In this document: positions 1-9,971 of the stretch, piece by piece
How the letters are laid out: the number at the start of each line of letters is the position of its first letter
Position numbering within the stretch: position 1 is the stretch's first letter
Assembly (NCBI GenBank): GCA_034698045.1
Contig: JAQGAU010000539.1
Span: 1-26,512 of the forward strand
Direction: 5' to 3'
DNA from: Paramacrobiotus richtersi
Lineage: Eukaryota; Tardigrada; Eutardigrada; Parachela; Macrobiotidae
Length of the DNA stretch: 26,512 nt
Made by a program: the position numbers and the translations under genes
The notes under the pieces: generated by a model
Database searches by the model: none
What the model was told of the DNA's origin: nothing
Seen by the model: the letters and a program-made list of their open reading frames with translations, nothing else

Positions 1-1359
1 GAATGCCCTTTGTGTTATGGGTACAGTACCTGATTCTGTCGGGCTAGATGAGATCTTCCTTCTCGGTTGAATTTGATTTCGTTTCTCTAATGGTGTGCGT
101 GTGTATGCATGTGATACTATGGTATTTATTTCACATATATTGGTATTGAGCGATTAGTTACAATTAGCGGTGTTCATCGGGCGAAGATGCAGTCGATTTT
201 TTTTACGGTGCCTTTGTCGTCAGCTAATCAATTGTCGTTTCTCTTAACTTTTCCCACTTTATTTGCGTATTTACCGGCCGGACGGCATGGGTTCTACAGG
301 ACTGTAGGCGCAGAAATCGTAGTAAGACAACATCATTATTGTGTGTATTGTGGTAAAACTTGTGTGTTATGGTGAATCAAAAGTAAATGTGGTTTCAATG
401 TTTCAACTTTCGGGTGTTATTGTGGTTACAAACTTGCTTACTATTACGGTCTCCTGAATAAAATAACCGCCCTTACATATCAGCTAAACTCAGGCTAATC
501 AAATTAATAATAATTATTGCTGCTTTTCTGTAGTTGATATACTGTTACTTTCTTATGTTAAGTAACGATGAAAGTGCTGTCGCACTAAAATATTTGTACA
601 TACAATGTCGGCTTGTAACGAATAGCTTATACTACAATCCGTCCGATTTCTAGCTGTTCCGTCCGATACTATTCCGTTCCTTACTTATTTGCATTCCGAT
701 CCAACATTTTGTTCCGTTAACAATTCTGTGAATTTGTATTCCGTTCCGAGGAATGCACAGCAGAAAGCGGACATCATCCTGACCGCCGGGCACCATCACG
801 CGCGTCCAGAGCGCTTCCACCGTACAATACCAGCCCGCGGGCTGCTGGCGTCCAGCCGTAGTAAAGGCACGATGAAAATGGAAACACGTTGCACATCTAG
901 TCTGGGCCATAACGCGGTGTGAAGACAGTGAGAACACGGCGAATGTAAAAGGATGCGTTGATGGTGTACCACCGCCTGCACACGCCCCGGAGCTTGCTCT
1001 GCTGGAGGGTTGACAAACGGACTGGCTGTCACCAGCATGACAGGGTGTTGCTAGGGAAGCTGTCCGAAGAATTTAGAACTGCTTTCGGCATAGAAAGCAG
1101 GCTTTTCACCTAAACAGGAAACGGTGGAAACAACCATGACGCCAAAAGACCTTGGCAAAGATTCCATACACATAAGCGCAGTCAATCGAAGTCGTTTAAC
1201 TATAGACGATAAAGCGACAACAGTTTGAGAGTTTGAGAGAGAGTTTGAGTGTTTGACAGTATGAGAGGCTCCCGTAATCCTCTGCCGATGTCCTACTACT
1301 GGAGGAAGAGCAGTGTGAGACTAGCCCGACTCCAGCCAGATATTCGACGCCTCTGTTCT
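1..1359. other. non-coding stretch, no gene recognised
   Basis: No open frame here resembles a protein family I know. Two kinds of simple sequence are visible. Around 640-755 the words TTCCGTTCC and CCGTCCGAT recur several times in a loose cryptic repeat. Around 1225-1260 there is a short GTTTGAGA-type repeat. The short frames at 650-1038 overlap on both strands and show no conserved motif, so I treat them as chance. Confidence 0.5.
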
Positions 1360-1634
1360 ACCAGTTCAACCGAAACGCAAAACGTGCTCCTCCTCAAACC
1401 GAAAGACATTCCCGTAAATCGAGCCCGTAAATCTTCATGTTTTGCTCGGACATGAAGGAGTCCGTCAGGAGCATGTACAACTTGAGGACCTTCCCAGTGC
1501 CGAGTGCGGCTCTGTATTTGTAGGTCCATACACAGGAATCATTTTTTTATAGCTTTGCATAGCTTGCCTTCCGGAATTGTACAGTACTGTTGAATGTTGA
1601 AGGTGCAGTGGTGGCAGTAATTCTTGAACGAGAC
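1360..1634 (+). pseudogene. BTB-domain fragment of a Kelch-like gene (copy 1)
   Basis: This is a degenerate stretch of a BTB/POZ domain, the dimerisation and CUL3-binding module of KLHL proteins. Visible pieces in order are MFCSDMKE (1437-1460), RQEHVQLEDLPS in the next frame (about 1465-1500), VFVGPYTGII (1514-1543) matching the 'YTG' turn of BTB domains, a stop, and NVEGAVVAVILERD (1593-1634) matching the last BTB helix that leads into 'FLERH'. At least two frame changes and stops separate them. The run around RQEHVQL matches the other two BTB fragments of the window (2020-2445 and 23231-23520) at the nucleotide level. The first half of the domain (the HR-VLAA-PFF segment) is missing or unreadable. 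No BACK or Kelch part follows in the same strand before 2.7 kb. Confidence 0.6.
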
Positions 1635-2019
1635 TAGTGGCTCCACCGACAACAGTTTTTCTACTGCAGTGGAAACGCCGACTGTCTACTGACTTCCGTA
1701 ACAATTTATAATAGCATTTGCGGTAGAAATTTATAGTTTGCGCACGTTATCATTGTCTCTTGGTCGATTATCGATACCACACAATAGTTAATTTTTTTAG
1801 GGTATACTATTGCTTTGTTTGGTGTTTGGTGTTTGCATGGCAAAGTTCAGATACAGGAGAAAACCCCAACCAGAAAGCAATAAAAGTAAGCAAAGAATTT
1901 TCTTCGGAATATGCACCGCGCTGAAGCTATTGGTTCCCGTTAACAAGCTGTACAGTAGTAACAGTACCTGTACTGTACAATATGATACCCAACATTTCTT
2001 GATCTAAACATAAAAATTA

Positions 2020-2445
2020 GTCGACCGCTTTCTTCAGTTGTAGAAAGCTGGCCGCTTCCAGAATGGGCACCACGTTGTCCACGTCGATGCATACGGAAGT
2101 GTACACGTACGTCACCAGTCTGCAAATGCACTAGCTGAAGCGATACACTACACACAAAACTCTACAAAGCCGGAAAGTTGACTACTGTAAACTAAGCTTG
2201 GAAACAAGGGATTCTGATAAGTACTCACTCATCCAGAATTGCATGTGGGATTCCGGGAGTTGCACATGTTGCTTACGGGCTCTTTCATGCCGGAACAGAA
2301 CATCCGGCTGAAGAATGGGCTGCTGGCAGCCAGGACCGCGCGATGGACGCGAATCTCCGCAGCGTCTGGCTCTTGGCCTTTCAGGCACACTGTGCCGTGC
2401 CGTACTGGCCGCACTTACGCTCTTCCTGTCTGTCTTATCTACCAT
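2020..2445 (-). pseudogene. BTB-domain fragment on the opposite strand (copy 2)
   Basis: The minus strand encodes much of a BTB/POZ domain. From 2414 down one reads KGQEPDAAEIRVHRAVLAAS, then SPFFSRMFCSGMKE, which is the core BTB signature (HRAVLAA, PFF, MF). One base is then missing and the frame moves to RKQHVQLPESHMQFW. A GTGAGT donor-like site follows. The second half lies at 2119-2020 after a TTTGCAG acceptor-like site: LVTYVYTSVCIDVDNVV and then EAASFLQLKKAVD, ending in TAA. Family knowledge: this is the substrate-adaptor module of CUL3 ligases. The oddity is orientation: the BACK/Kelch part nearby is on the plus strand. The end LQLKKAVD overlaps the equivalent LQPLA segment of the plus-strand gene, so this is more likely a separate paralogue remnant than that gene's own inverted first exon. 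Confidence 0.75.
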
Positions 2446-3778
2446 GCTGATCTCAGTGGTCCGTGATGCGTGCTGTACGTGGATTCTGCTGTCTGCATTC
2501 TTCGTGGACTGAGACGAAGTGGTACGTCAACAGTCAGTTGTGCTGTGGACACGGCGCGTTATTCTGTATACCCAGCTTGGAATTACGCGGATGTAGCGGC
2601 TTAATAGGTTTAAAAATTAGCAATGGATACAAACCGTACACGACGAGGCATTGCAGTTTTGTCCTGTTAGCAGGCGAATCTTGTATAACATGGACATTTT
2701 TAAATACCTGATTGTTGTTAACAGCAGAGATGGCCATTGGCCAAGACGTATCTTTAACGACTTACAACCTCTGGCGTAGATGTGATGGAGCTTTCTGGAG
2801 CGACACATGGATCCAGAGAACATTATAGCGATTTACGGTCTGGCGGGGCGCTATCAACACATCGATCTGTGCGAGGTTGCCAAGTCGGAGATCCTGCGAC
2901 ACTTCTCAACGCTGGTGCAGAGCGAAGAGTTCTTAGAACTGGAGAAAGACATGGTACGTGCTAAGTCGTGCTTGTCAGTCGGCTCTAAGGCAGTTCGGAT
3001 ACAGATCTCACAGTGTGCGTCCTGCATTAACTGCACCATCTCATGGTATTTGATGGTAGGTTGTGGCACTTCTCGGATCGGACGACATCAACATCGATCG
3101 AGAAGATGCGGTACTGGACGCTGCATTCTCTTGGATCCGTCATCGTCCCGCTGAGCGAGCACCGATGTTGACGGATGTGCTGTCCATGGTCCGGTTCGCA
3201 CACGTGGCAAACGATCATCTACGGCTGTCGGCCGCCGAGTTTATCAGCGAGATGGGACACCGTGGTGTGGACATATCGATTCGAACTCGGCAGTTAATCT
3301 TGCGATCATTTGACATCGACAGCGAGCCAAGAGGGGCATGCGGTAAGTGTGCCCGGGGTTCCTTTACACCGAAACTGTCCGTTGTCGTTAACTCGCACTG
3401 TCCCAGTAATACTGGTGTCGCTAGATATATTCGATAGGAGTAGCGTGTTGTTTAAAGTATTTTTCCATCCGGGTTGCAGACTTTTCTCAAGTATTCCTGC
3501 ATTTCGCTGGGTGTGTGGACTGCATTGATTCAGTGAGTGGAGTTGTCACAATTTTCGGGCATTTTCCAGCTCCGCGTCTGTGGGTTAGTGGGGCGCTCGG
3601 TATTCATTCTGGGCTTGTTGCAAAACCGTGTCGTATTCTACCGCTGTAGCTTAGATCTCCGCACGTGGATAGTGCAGGCTCAGTCGCTTTCCATGCTTGA
3701 ATCGGGCGGCGTAATAGCTTATTCGGGACAAATATACGCTGTGGGCGGCGTAGACCGTCGCCGTGACGCGATCAGTAC

Positions 3779-4569
3779 CAGGGCCTAAAATAGTGTCAAT
3801 TATTTGACACTTGTGTCAATCTTTAAAAATATTTGTCAATCTTTAAACCAAAAAGTGTCAATCTTTTAATCGTTTAAAAATGCAAAGAAAAAGATAGAGC
3901 GGTCTTTAACTGCCGGCCGGGCCAAGCCAGAAATGATTTTCCATTTTTGTTACGCCAGTTTGCGTATCTCGCACCGGCTTGATACAGACGCACTGGCGAA
4001 GTGTTACCGCAACACGGATGTACGCGTGCGTAACAACAAGGCCACAACGGCCACAGAGAGCGTTTTAGCGCTGTCCATTGATCGGTATTCGGATTGTTTT
4101 CTAAATCTCATACTTTACACGCTAACGTTTGCACTGTATTGCGCCTGTCTTTCACAAGGCCCGTCTGCTTACAAGGGTAAATCTGCAGATTTTACAGAAT
4201 AAGAGTTCTAGTTGACTCGAAGCTGGAAGAAGTCCAAAGTTTTCGCGCTTCGGGTGAATTTCTTATCTCATCCAATGACTACGCTAAGCCACGAATTTTA
4301 GCTTGATTCGTGTGATTAAATGAACTTTCCGAACAAAGAAAAGCCAAAAGTCTTAAAATTTTTCGCGCTTTGCGCGATACTTAATACTTATGCTAGATAT
4401 CTTTGCGCTGCGCGCAGAACTTTCCGAAAACAAATGGTAGCTGGTGAGAAAGCGCTTACTCCAACCCCCCAGGGCAGAATACTTCCACGCTCCCGCCCCA
4501 GGGGGGGGGGGGCAAACCCCTCCCCCCAGGGGGGCGTCGATCATTAATTTTTGACTGTTTTAGGCCCTG
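3779..4569. mobile_element. non-autonomous hAT-type element inside a Kelch repeat
   Basis: The 791-bp element begins CAGGGCCTAAAA and ends in its exact reverse complement TTTTAGGCCCTG. It is flanked by perfect 8-bp direct repeats ATCAGTAC (3771-3778 and 4570-4577). A CAGRG-type terminus and 8-bp target duplication are diagnostic of the hAT superfamily. No transposase is encoded, so it is non-autonomous. Near the left end TGTCAATCTTTAAA-like words are repeated (about 3795-3870), as subterminal repeats in hAT elements often are. GC-rich palindromic words such as CGCGCTTTGCGCG lie at 4362-4420. Removing the element plus one target copy rejoins the Kelch reading frame exactly (DAIST to VERFNP), proving the insertion is secondary. 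Confidence 0.93.
4461..4534. repeat. poly-C / poly-G low-complexity tract
   Basis: Within the hAT element there are runs of C and G: six C at 4465-4470, twelve G at 4501-4512, and further CCCC, CCCCCC and GGGGGG runs to about 4534. The tract could form quadruplex or i-motif structures. Homopolymer length here may be unreliable in assembly. Confidence 0.7.
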
Positions 4570-5515
4570 ATCAGTACCGTTGAGCGCTTTAATCCGGATA
4601 CCAGTTTGTGGCAGCCTGTGGCCGATTTGCCAATGGCGATAAGCGATTTTGCCATTGCCGTTTGTCAGAGAAAACTATTTACATTTGGGGGTTGGGTTGA
4701 AGACGAGGCAGGGTTGTATCCCGTTACGATTATCTAACTGATATATGGACTAAAGTTCCAGAATGCCTCACCCACGTATCTACGGTTCAGCTTGTTTGGG
4801 AAATAATGGAAAAATTTACGTTGTCGGTGAGAGCTTATTGTACATCTGTGAGTTTCACATTAATGCGGCGACTAACTGGATTGTTTTCGCCAGGAGATAA
4901 TTTACGTGGGAATAAGTCGACTACAAAGCGTTTCGACGGGTATAATCCGCGCACCGACAAATGGATCTGCAGAGGTAGGCACCATGTCACCTGGGAATAT
5001 GTATTCCGGTACTAGTCTGGAAGGTTAAATTTAATGAACTTGGTGTATGTACCGCAAGTTCAGAGGTTACTTGCACACATGTCGTAACATCGCGATGCTT
5101 TTGTAGACGAGATGCCCATGCTTGTTAAGCACCACGCAGTGGGCGCCATGGACCAAATTTATGTATTGGGAAACTACGATCCCCTGGGACCTGTTTACAC
5201 GGCGTCTCATCCGGCTCATCACGGCATCGAAGATTACCATGCAACAAACCACACGTGTTCTACGCGAGAATTCACATGGCCCGGGTTGTGCATGAAGTGG
5301 TTTGACAGTTTCGGATGCGCCGTTGTGAAGTTGAAGAAAGGTAATCGCAGTGGCTGTCCGCCCACCAGCCACAAAGTTTACTACAGCGTCTCAACGGATC
5401 TGTAGACGTATGGCGTAAGGAGCTGTGTGTGAATGTCCACGATTCGGGCGACAACGATAAGGAGGATGATGGTCACGAAGAGAAGTTGAGCGAACACAAT
5501 GGAGGTGCCGCCTGA

Positions 5516-7487
5516 ATCGGGTCACGTCGTTTTATGTCCTCAAATTTTGCGAAACGCTGTTTGCTCTTTTGATACTTGCTAGCTGTGTTACGAGTAGCTG
5601 TGCAGCTATGTTGCGATTCGCCTTTTCAGTACTGTTACTCGGTAATTCTGTTCGTGATCTAGCACTGCCGTTCTTCTCACATATTTTCGTGTATGGTTCA
5701 TCATGTTTGGATGTGCAATTCAATTTAGTTTAATTTAGAAAGCCGCTGAACAACTTTAAATTATGGGCGCATGCTCTGCCAACAAAGTATATTTTCCGTT
5801 TCTCTTGATCTGCCAGTTGCATTTCGTTATGAGATCCAGTTTGAGTGATTCGATTGATTCGAGCCAGAGCGTTCACGAGGGACGTTGGGAAACCAGAAAG
5901 GTGGTCATATTGCTCCAAATGAAGCATTTACACGCGCTTCAAGGAAAGTGCGTAACAGGGTGGGCATTGAACGTGAGTCGTGACTGCTGATTCTGCATGG
6001 CAGATGCGGAAGCGATTTTGAAAGGGTAGTTTGAGTACGACAATAATGAACACTATCAGCGAGCCGATTTCGGGACAAGCCGGTCAGTAAGGTCTCTTGG
6101 GTGACATTTAGTTTCATCTACACTCCCAGCAACAATAATAATGGCACCTTCGTCGAGGGTGGTGGACCCAGCGCAGAGATCGGGATAACCACTACACCTC
6201 GGATGCTCGTCTTAATCTGTTGGAAATTTAACAAAAAAAAAGTACAGCAATTTTTGCACATGTGGAGTCGTGGACATGTGGCTTGGATGTAAGAAGGTCC
6301 ATACAGTGTTGTGTTATACTTAGTTTCCAGCCGGCTATATGTTGATAAGGCGTTTGTTCATTAAAACTCCACTGATTTGTTGGGGTCACATGTTCGACAA
6401 ATAATCAGCCATAATGATGGCCAAAGTGTGACTGGCTAAAGTTATTTACTCTCCTCCAGACGGCTGTCCGACCGCACGCGAGCCTAGTACGCTGACCATA
6501 TAACTCGCATCAATATTTCTTTCTTTTTTAAGTTCCTTTTCCTTTGTTTATTTTGTGTTTTTCTTGACTTGATCCATTTGATTTTCTTTTTTATAGTCTA
6601 GCTAGTTTTTTCTGTTGCCGCACCTGGTTTATACTTCACGGTATATTGTAGCTGTTTTTAATTATCGATTTACTAATTCAAACTGCTATTTCTAGTAATT
6701 TTCGTCTTAGACAGCCGTGTACTGTATTTCAATTTGATACAAATAACAAAAAGAATAATTTGGCAAATTTTTTCAATAATTCTGCATTGGCTGCTGTACT
6801 TGGCGTGGATGATCGCAGTGTAATGGCCTATGCAATTCAAACGGATATTTCAGTGCTAACTCGTCAATGCTAACGACAACTTGTTCTAATCGTTAAAAAC
6901 CGTTCTATTTTTCTCTGAAGCGAATCTTAAACGTAGTAGCAGATCAGCCAGTGACAGATTGATCATGAACACAATAAACAAACAAAAACTAAAAACAAAG
7001 GCACTCTAAATTCTAAAATGATACAAAACAAAAAGGAATAATTCAATTAACACAATGGAAACATATCAATAACCACAAGGATTAAACCAGCAAAAAGAAT
7101 CTAGGTGATTGCCGATTACACCTGGGCACAAAATGGAAGCACCAACGGAAAAAGAATTGGAATGCTATAGCTATTATCATTACCGTACTCATTAATCGGT
7201 TTCCGATGCTTTGGACACAGAAATGTCCACAGAACGGTCCGTTGTGTATGTAACTATGTATGTACTTTACAGACAAACTCCTGAACGAAAACGTAAAAAT
7301 GAATCAAAACGGTTTTCACTTTCTCCGGAAAGACAGACTCTATTGTTTGGCAGTTTCTCAGTTTCGGAAATTAGTATTACCGCGTTTGTGCAGACGACAT
7401 AAAAATTGGACCGGTCCTTGTAGACTCAGACGTAAGTATTTTTTCAGCCGGAGTTACGAATAAAGACGCGTTTGATAACAATATTAT
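5516..7487. other. non-coding stretch, no gene recognised
   Basis: No frame in this interval shows a family I recognise. The longest plausible frame (5763-5990, plus) has no motif and no supporting splice context. From about 6510 to 6610 the plus strand is pyrimidine/T-rich, and from about 6740 to 7070 it is A-rich. A word of about 24 bp, GATACAAA...ACAAAAAGAATAATT, occurs near 6738 and again, with small gaps, near 7019, suggesting an old duplication. Confidence 0.45.
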
Positions 7488-7815
7488 GATCTACTAAGTA
7501 TGGTGAGCATTGTACTTATCTGTACAATTTTTAAAAAAATACCAAACTTAAACAGTAACAAATTTTGAATTTTCAAAGTTTTTAATGCGTAAGTTGGCTT
7601 AACATAGCGGTCTACGGGAATCGGATCAAGATCGTAATCTTGCTGATCGTAGCTACTTCTATACTTCGAAGTAGTCTTCGCAGACGCTGTATTTAGCCAA
7701 CTTAACTTTGAAAATTCATTCCGCATTCCGCGTTTCACTCTTTAAGTTTGGTGTTTTTTAAAAATTGCCCAATACTTAGTCGATCTATTTTTTTAGTAGA
7801 TTTATTTAGTAGATC
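7488..7815. mobile_element. fold-back (long inverted-repeat) element
   Basis: The two ends are GATCTACTAA (7488-7497) and its complement TTTAGTAGATC (7805-7815). Moving inwards, both arms share, in inverted order, CTAAGTAT, CAATTTTTAAAAAA, ACCAAACTTAAA, GAATTTTCAAAGTT and AAGTTGGCT. The arms are roughly 110-120 bp each, with small indels, and surround a centre of about 95 bp. The centre itself holds smaller palindromes such as TACTTCGAAGTA (7662-7673). This is the architecture of a fold-back or MITE-type element. I could not identify a target duplication, so the outer limits are approximate. It encodes no protein. Confidence 0.7.
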
Positions 7816-9101
7816 ACATTGATGTGAAATTCGTAAATTCGGGTAAAAAATGCGTACCTGTCAAGCGCACGCACATTACGCTTTCCAAAAAGTACAGCAC
7901 TTGACCGTTATAGTTACAACTTATAGTTATTACTGCTGTGTAAGTTGAGTCAGTGTAACTTATTTACACAGCAGTAATAACTGTAGAAAATGAATTTATA
8001 CATGCTGCGTATATCATTTTGCAATGAGTTAGCAGAATTTGGATCGTCCCATGCAAAAGACTTGCAACGTGCTGAAATGCCTGTGATGTGGCTTCCCGTC
8101 ATTTCTTATATACCGGAAATCGCATAAAAAACAGCACCGAGCATGGAAAACCGCAGCGGAAGGTACTGAATGGTCAATACTCACCGTCACCAGTGTAAAC
8201 ATAAACAAATTTATGTATCTGTCGGTAGCCGCGAACGATGCAAAGAATTCATAGAATTGTTAATTTGCATTATATCCTACAGATACGCGGATACGGGACG
8301 GGGAATCGCTTGAATTAGTCGACCTTGATATTAAATATCAATACGTACTAAGTATGGCGATTCGCATTCTCATTGTGAGCACGTACGCTATCGGCAGTTT
8401 TGCATACGATAATTTTGCACTGCATGTTACCGACCCATAAATAATCCATCTTTATCTGCATGTGTTGTATTTTTATAAATACACTAAAATTGCTTAAATA
8501 TAGCCGTTTGGATTAATTTTTGTTTACGCGCATGATACAAAATTACAAACGGTGAGAACCGACACTCCAGATATGCATTTCGAGAATTATGATTAACTTT
8601 GAACATAGCGGTTTATGTAGTGTGCTTGGGATTCATAAACTCGCAACTTATCATCGGTTCTACCGTGAGAAAACTGCTTCAAACAGTTCTGATTTAGTAG
8701 ATTTTACTGATATAGATAGCATAATGTGCGATAATAATATATGAATCGCAGATGGTTTACATATCTATTTGGGCTGTGTTAGATGTCTCGTCAACGTTCA
8801 CTTCCGACTGCATGTTAAACGCCCGGTGCTCTGAACTATGCGCCGCATAATTCAACGCGCTACCGCACCAGAGGCAAGACGGTTAACTTAGGACACTTCC
8901 GCCTAGCAGTAGTTTGTCAGAAAATCGACTACCGATGAACAATCAGGTTGGTATAAATTTTTGATTTAACATGCTAGATGTAGACAACTTTGAGATGAGC
9001 AACATTCTTCTCGGCAACTATACCAGAATGTTAAATTTGCAGAAGATATTTTAAAATCTGTGTTGATAAGGCTCATGATTCTCGTAGACCGCTATGTTAA
9101 G
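7598..9101. repeat. 25-bp inverted repeat pair, 1.5 kb apart
   Basis: A 25-base word beginning CTTAACATAGCGGTCTACG at 7598-7622 recurs in inverted orientation at 9077-9101 with one mismatch. A shorter related word, AACATAGCGGTTTATG, occurs at 8602-8617. The left copy lies in the centre of the fold-back element. The interval between has no open frame of note. The copies may mark related elements rather than ends of one element. Confidence 0.55.
7925..7982. repeat. perfect 19-bp-arm hairpin
   Basis: AGTTATTACTGCTGTGTAA at 7925-7943 is followed, after 20 bases, by its exact reverse complement at 7964-7982. The inner loop also pairs partly (AAGTT with AACTT). The whole could fold into a hairpin of about 58 nt, about the size of a small-RNA precursor or a very short MITE. 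Perfect pairing with no bulges favours a recent palindrome or mobile-element origin over a conserved microRNA. I see no promoter or host gene. Confidence 0.75.
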
Positions 9102-9347
9102 TTTCGTGCGCTGTTAATCCAAAATGACTTGAAAGGGACCAGACCAAATCACACCTCACGTCACATGTGCCTGTGGCTAATTGCATTGCACGGTTTAGAG
9201 TGCATTCTCGCTAGATCGAGACGGCAGCATAACTGCTGTCTCCGTTTTTCTGTGTGTTTTGTACTTCCGGGTTTTATCCCGTCAGCGTGTGTCACCAATA
9301 AACACTGTTTGTCGGCTCCTGTTCTCGGTTCTCCTGACACTTTGGTC
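7983..9347. other. non-coding stretch, no gene recognised
   Basis: No protein-like frame is supported. Small structures seen are TTGATAT-TAA-ATATCAA near 8323-8339 and a short stem GAGACGGCAG / CTGCTGTCTC (one mismatch) near 9218-9243. The latter is followed by an AATAAA at about 9298. The sequence from 9160 to 9345 faintly resembles an LTR or 3' untranslated region, but I could not find matching ends or a target duplication. Confidence 0.4.
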
Positions 9348-9789
9348 GACTGTAATAGTGCAAAACTGCTGCATGATGATTTAGACAGTTTGAGTACCTG
9401 GTTCTGTAATCATCAGCTTTCGTTTAATGTTTTAAAAACTGTTCATCTGTGCTTTTCGAGAAAGGAACTGCAAAAGTGAAAACAACTATTTTTTGTCTTC
9501 TTCCGAAATACCACAGAAGGATCACGTAAAGTATCTAGGAGTGTTTCTTGATCGCGAACCAAAGTTTTAGCTTCATACCTACTCAGTAATTTCGAAATTT
9601 AATAAAAGAATCAGTTACATAAACTCCCTTTCTCGTAAAGCTGCTTCAAATGCCCGCTTATCATTGTTTTAGTCTTTGCTTTTTCCACTCTTTTACTCTT
9701 GTTCTCCTGTTGTTGGACCGGTTTCAAAAATATCTCACGGAAAACTAGAAAAATGCCTCAAGAAATTGGCAAAACTACTCAACTTGGTA
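9348..9789 (+). pseudogene. non-LTR reverse transcriptase fragment (C-terminal part)
   Basis: The frame contains KLLHDDLDSLSTWFCNHQ followed by LSFNVLKTVHLCF. This is the region just after the catalytic YADD box in LINE reverse transcriptases (DL..L..W......LN..K). After a TGA and frame change comes HVKYLGVFLDREPKF, the conserved 'KYLGV.LD' block. Then follows SVISKFNKRISYINSL and, past a further stop, LFPLFYSCSPVVG and KLEKCLKKLAKLLN, matching the C-terminal thumb region. The catalytic core upstream is absent. At 9788 it is cut by the 3' tail of the minus-strand element, so this is the older of the two. Intact relatives copy RNA into chromosomal DNA. Confidence 0.8.
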
Positions 9790-9971
9790 TTTATTTATTT
9801 ATTTATTTATTTCATTCTGAAGCAGACAGCCCGTTTCCGGGACTCAGGTCTGTTTGACAAATGCAAACATTACAGGTATATGACAGCATGTTACGCTAGG
9901 GTCACAGAGGAAATCAAACGTTTGAGAACAGCCAAGCTAGAGCTACACAGAACATCACTGGAAGCTTTTGT

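Larger units (their letters stand above)
2725..5515 (+). pseudogene. Kelch-like (KLHL) pseudogene: BTB end, BACK, Kelch repeats
   Basis: This is the largest KLHL remnant. Exon 2725-2953 carries the BTB end (LQPLA, two compensating frameshifts, FLERHMDPENIIAIYG) and the start of BACK. A GT-AG intron at 2954-3059 joins in frame to exon 3060-3342 (LLGSDDINIDREDAVL, SWIRHRPAERAP, MVRFAHV), giving a textbook BACK domain. A donor at 3343 and acceptor at 3568-3569 are phase-compatible and lead into Kelch repeats: DLRTW, then IYAVGG (about 3735). A hAT element then splits the next blade. Beyond it come VERFNPDTSLWQPV, LFTFGG, then frameshifts, YDYLTDIWTKVPE, NNGKIYVVG, and YNPRTDKW. Intron 4975-5106 joins to DEMPMLVKHHAVGAMDQIYV. 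The C-terminus is acidic (DSGDNDKEDDGHEEK) with a TGA at 5513-5515. Intact relatives are CUL3 substrate adaptors. Several frameshifts plus the insertion make this copy non-functional. Confidence 0.85.

Noticed and set aside
650-1038. overlapping frames of 77-95 codons on both strands
   Set aside because: No domain, no splice context and no match to other parts of the window; chance frames are likely.
1577-1978. recurrent GTACAGTAC words, including a 9-bp-arm hairpin near 1948-1978
   Set aside because: The words are short and partly self-palindromic, so repeated chance occurrence is plausible; no regular spacing.
5763-5990. 75-codon frame beginning MGACSANKVYF
   Set aside because: The MGxC start hints at N-terminal acylation, but nothing else supports a gene: no motif, no convincing splice context and short length.
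8812-8877. tRNA-like stretch on the minus strand (GGTGCGGTAGCGCGTTGAA, then AGTTCAGAGC)
   Set aside because: The first part resembles a tRNA D-arm/box A, but box B is poor, the middle folds as TATGC-GGC-GCATA with a three-base loop instead of a seven-base anticodon loop, and no acceptor stem closes. At most a tRNA-derived SINE relic.
9160-9345. possible solo LTR with an AATAAA signal
   Set aside because: No matching TG...CA ends and no 4-6 bp target duplication could be found.
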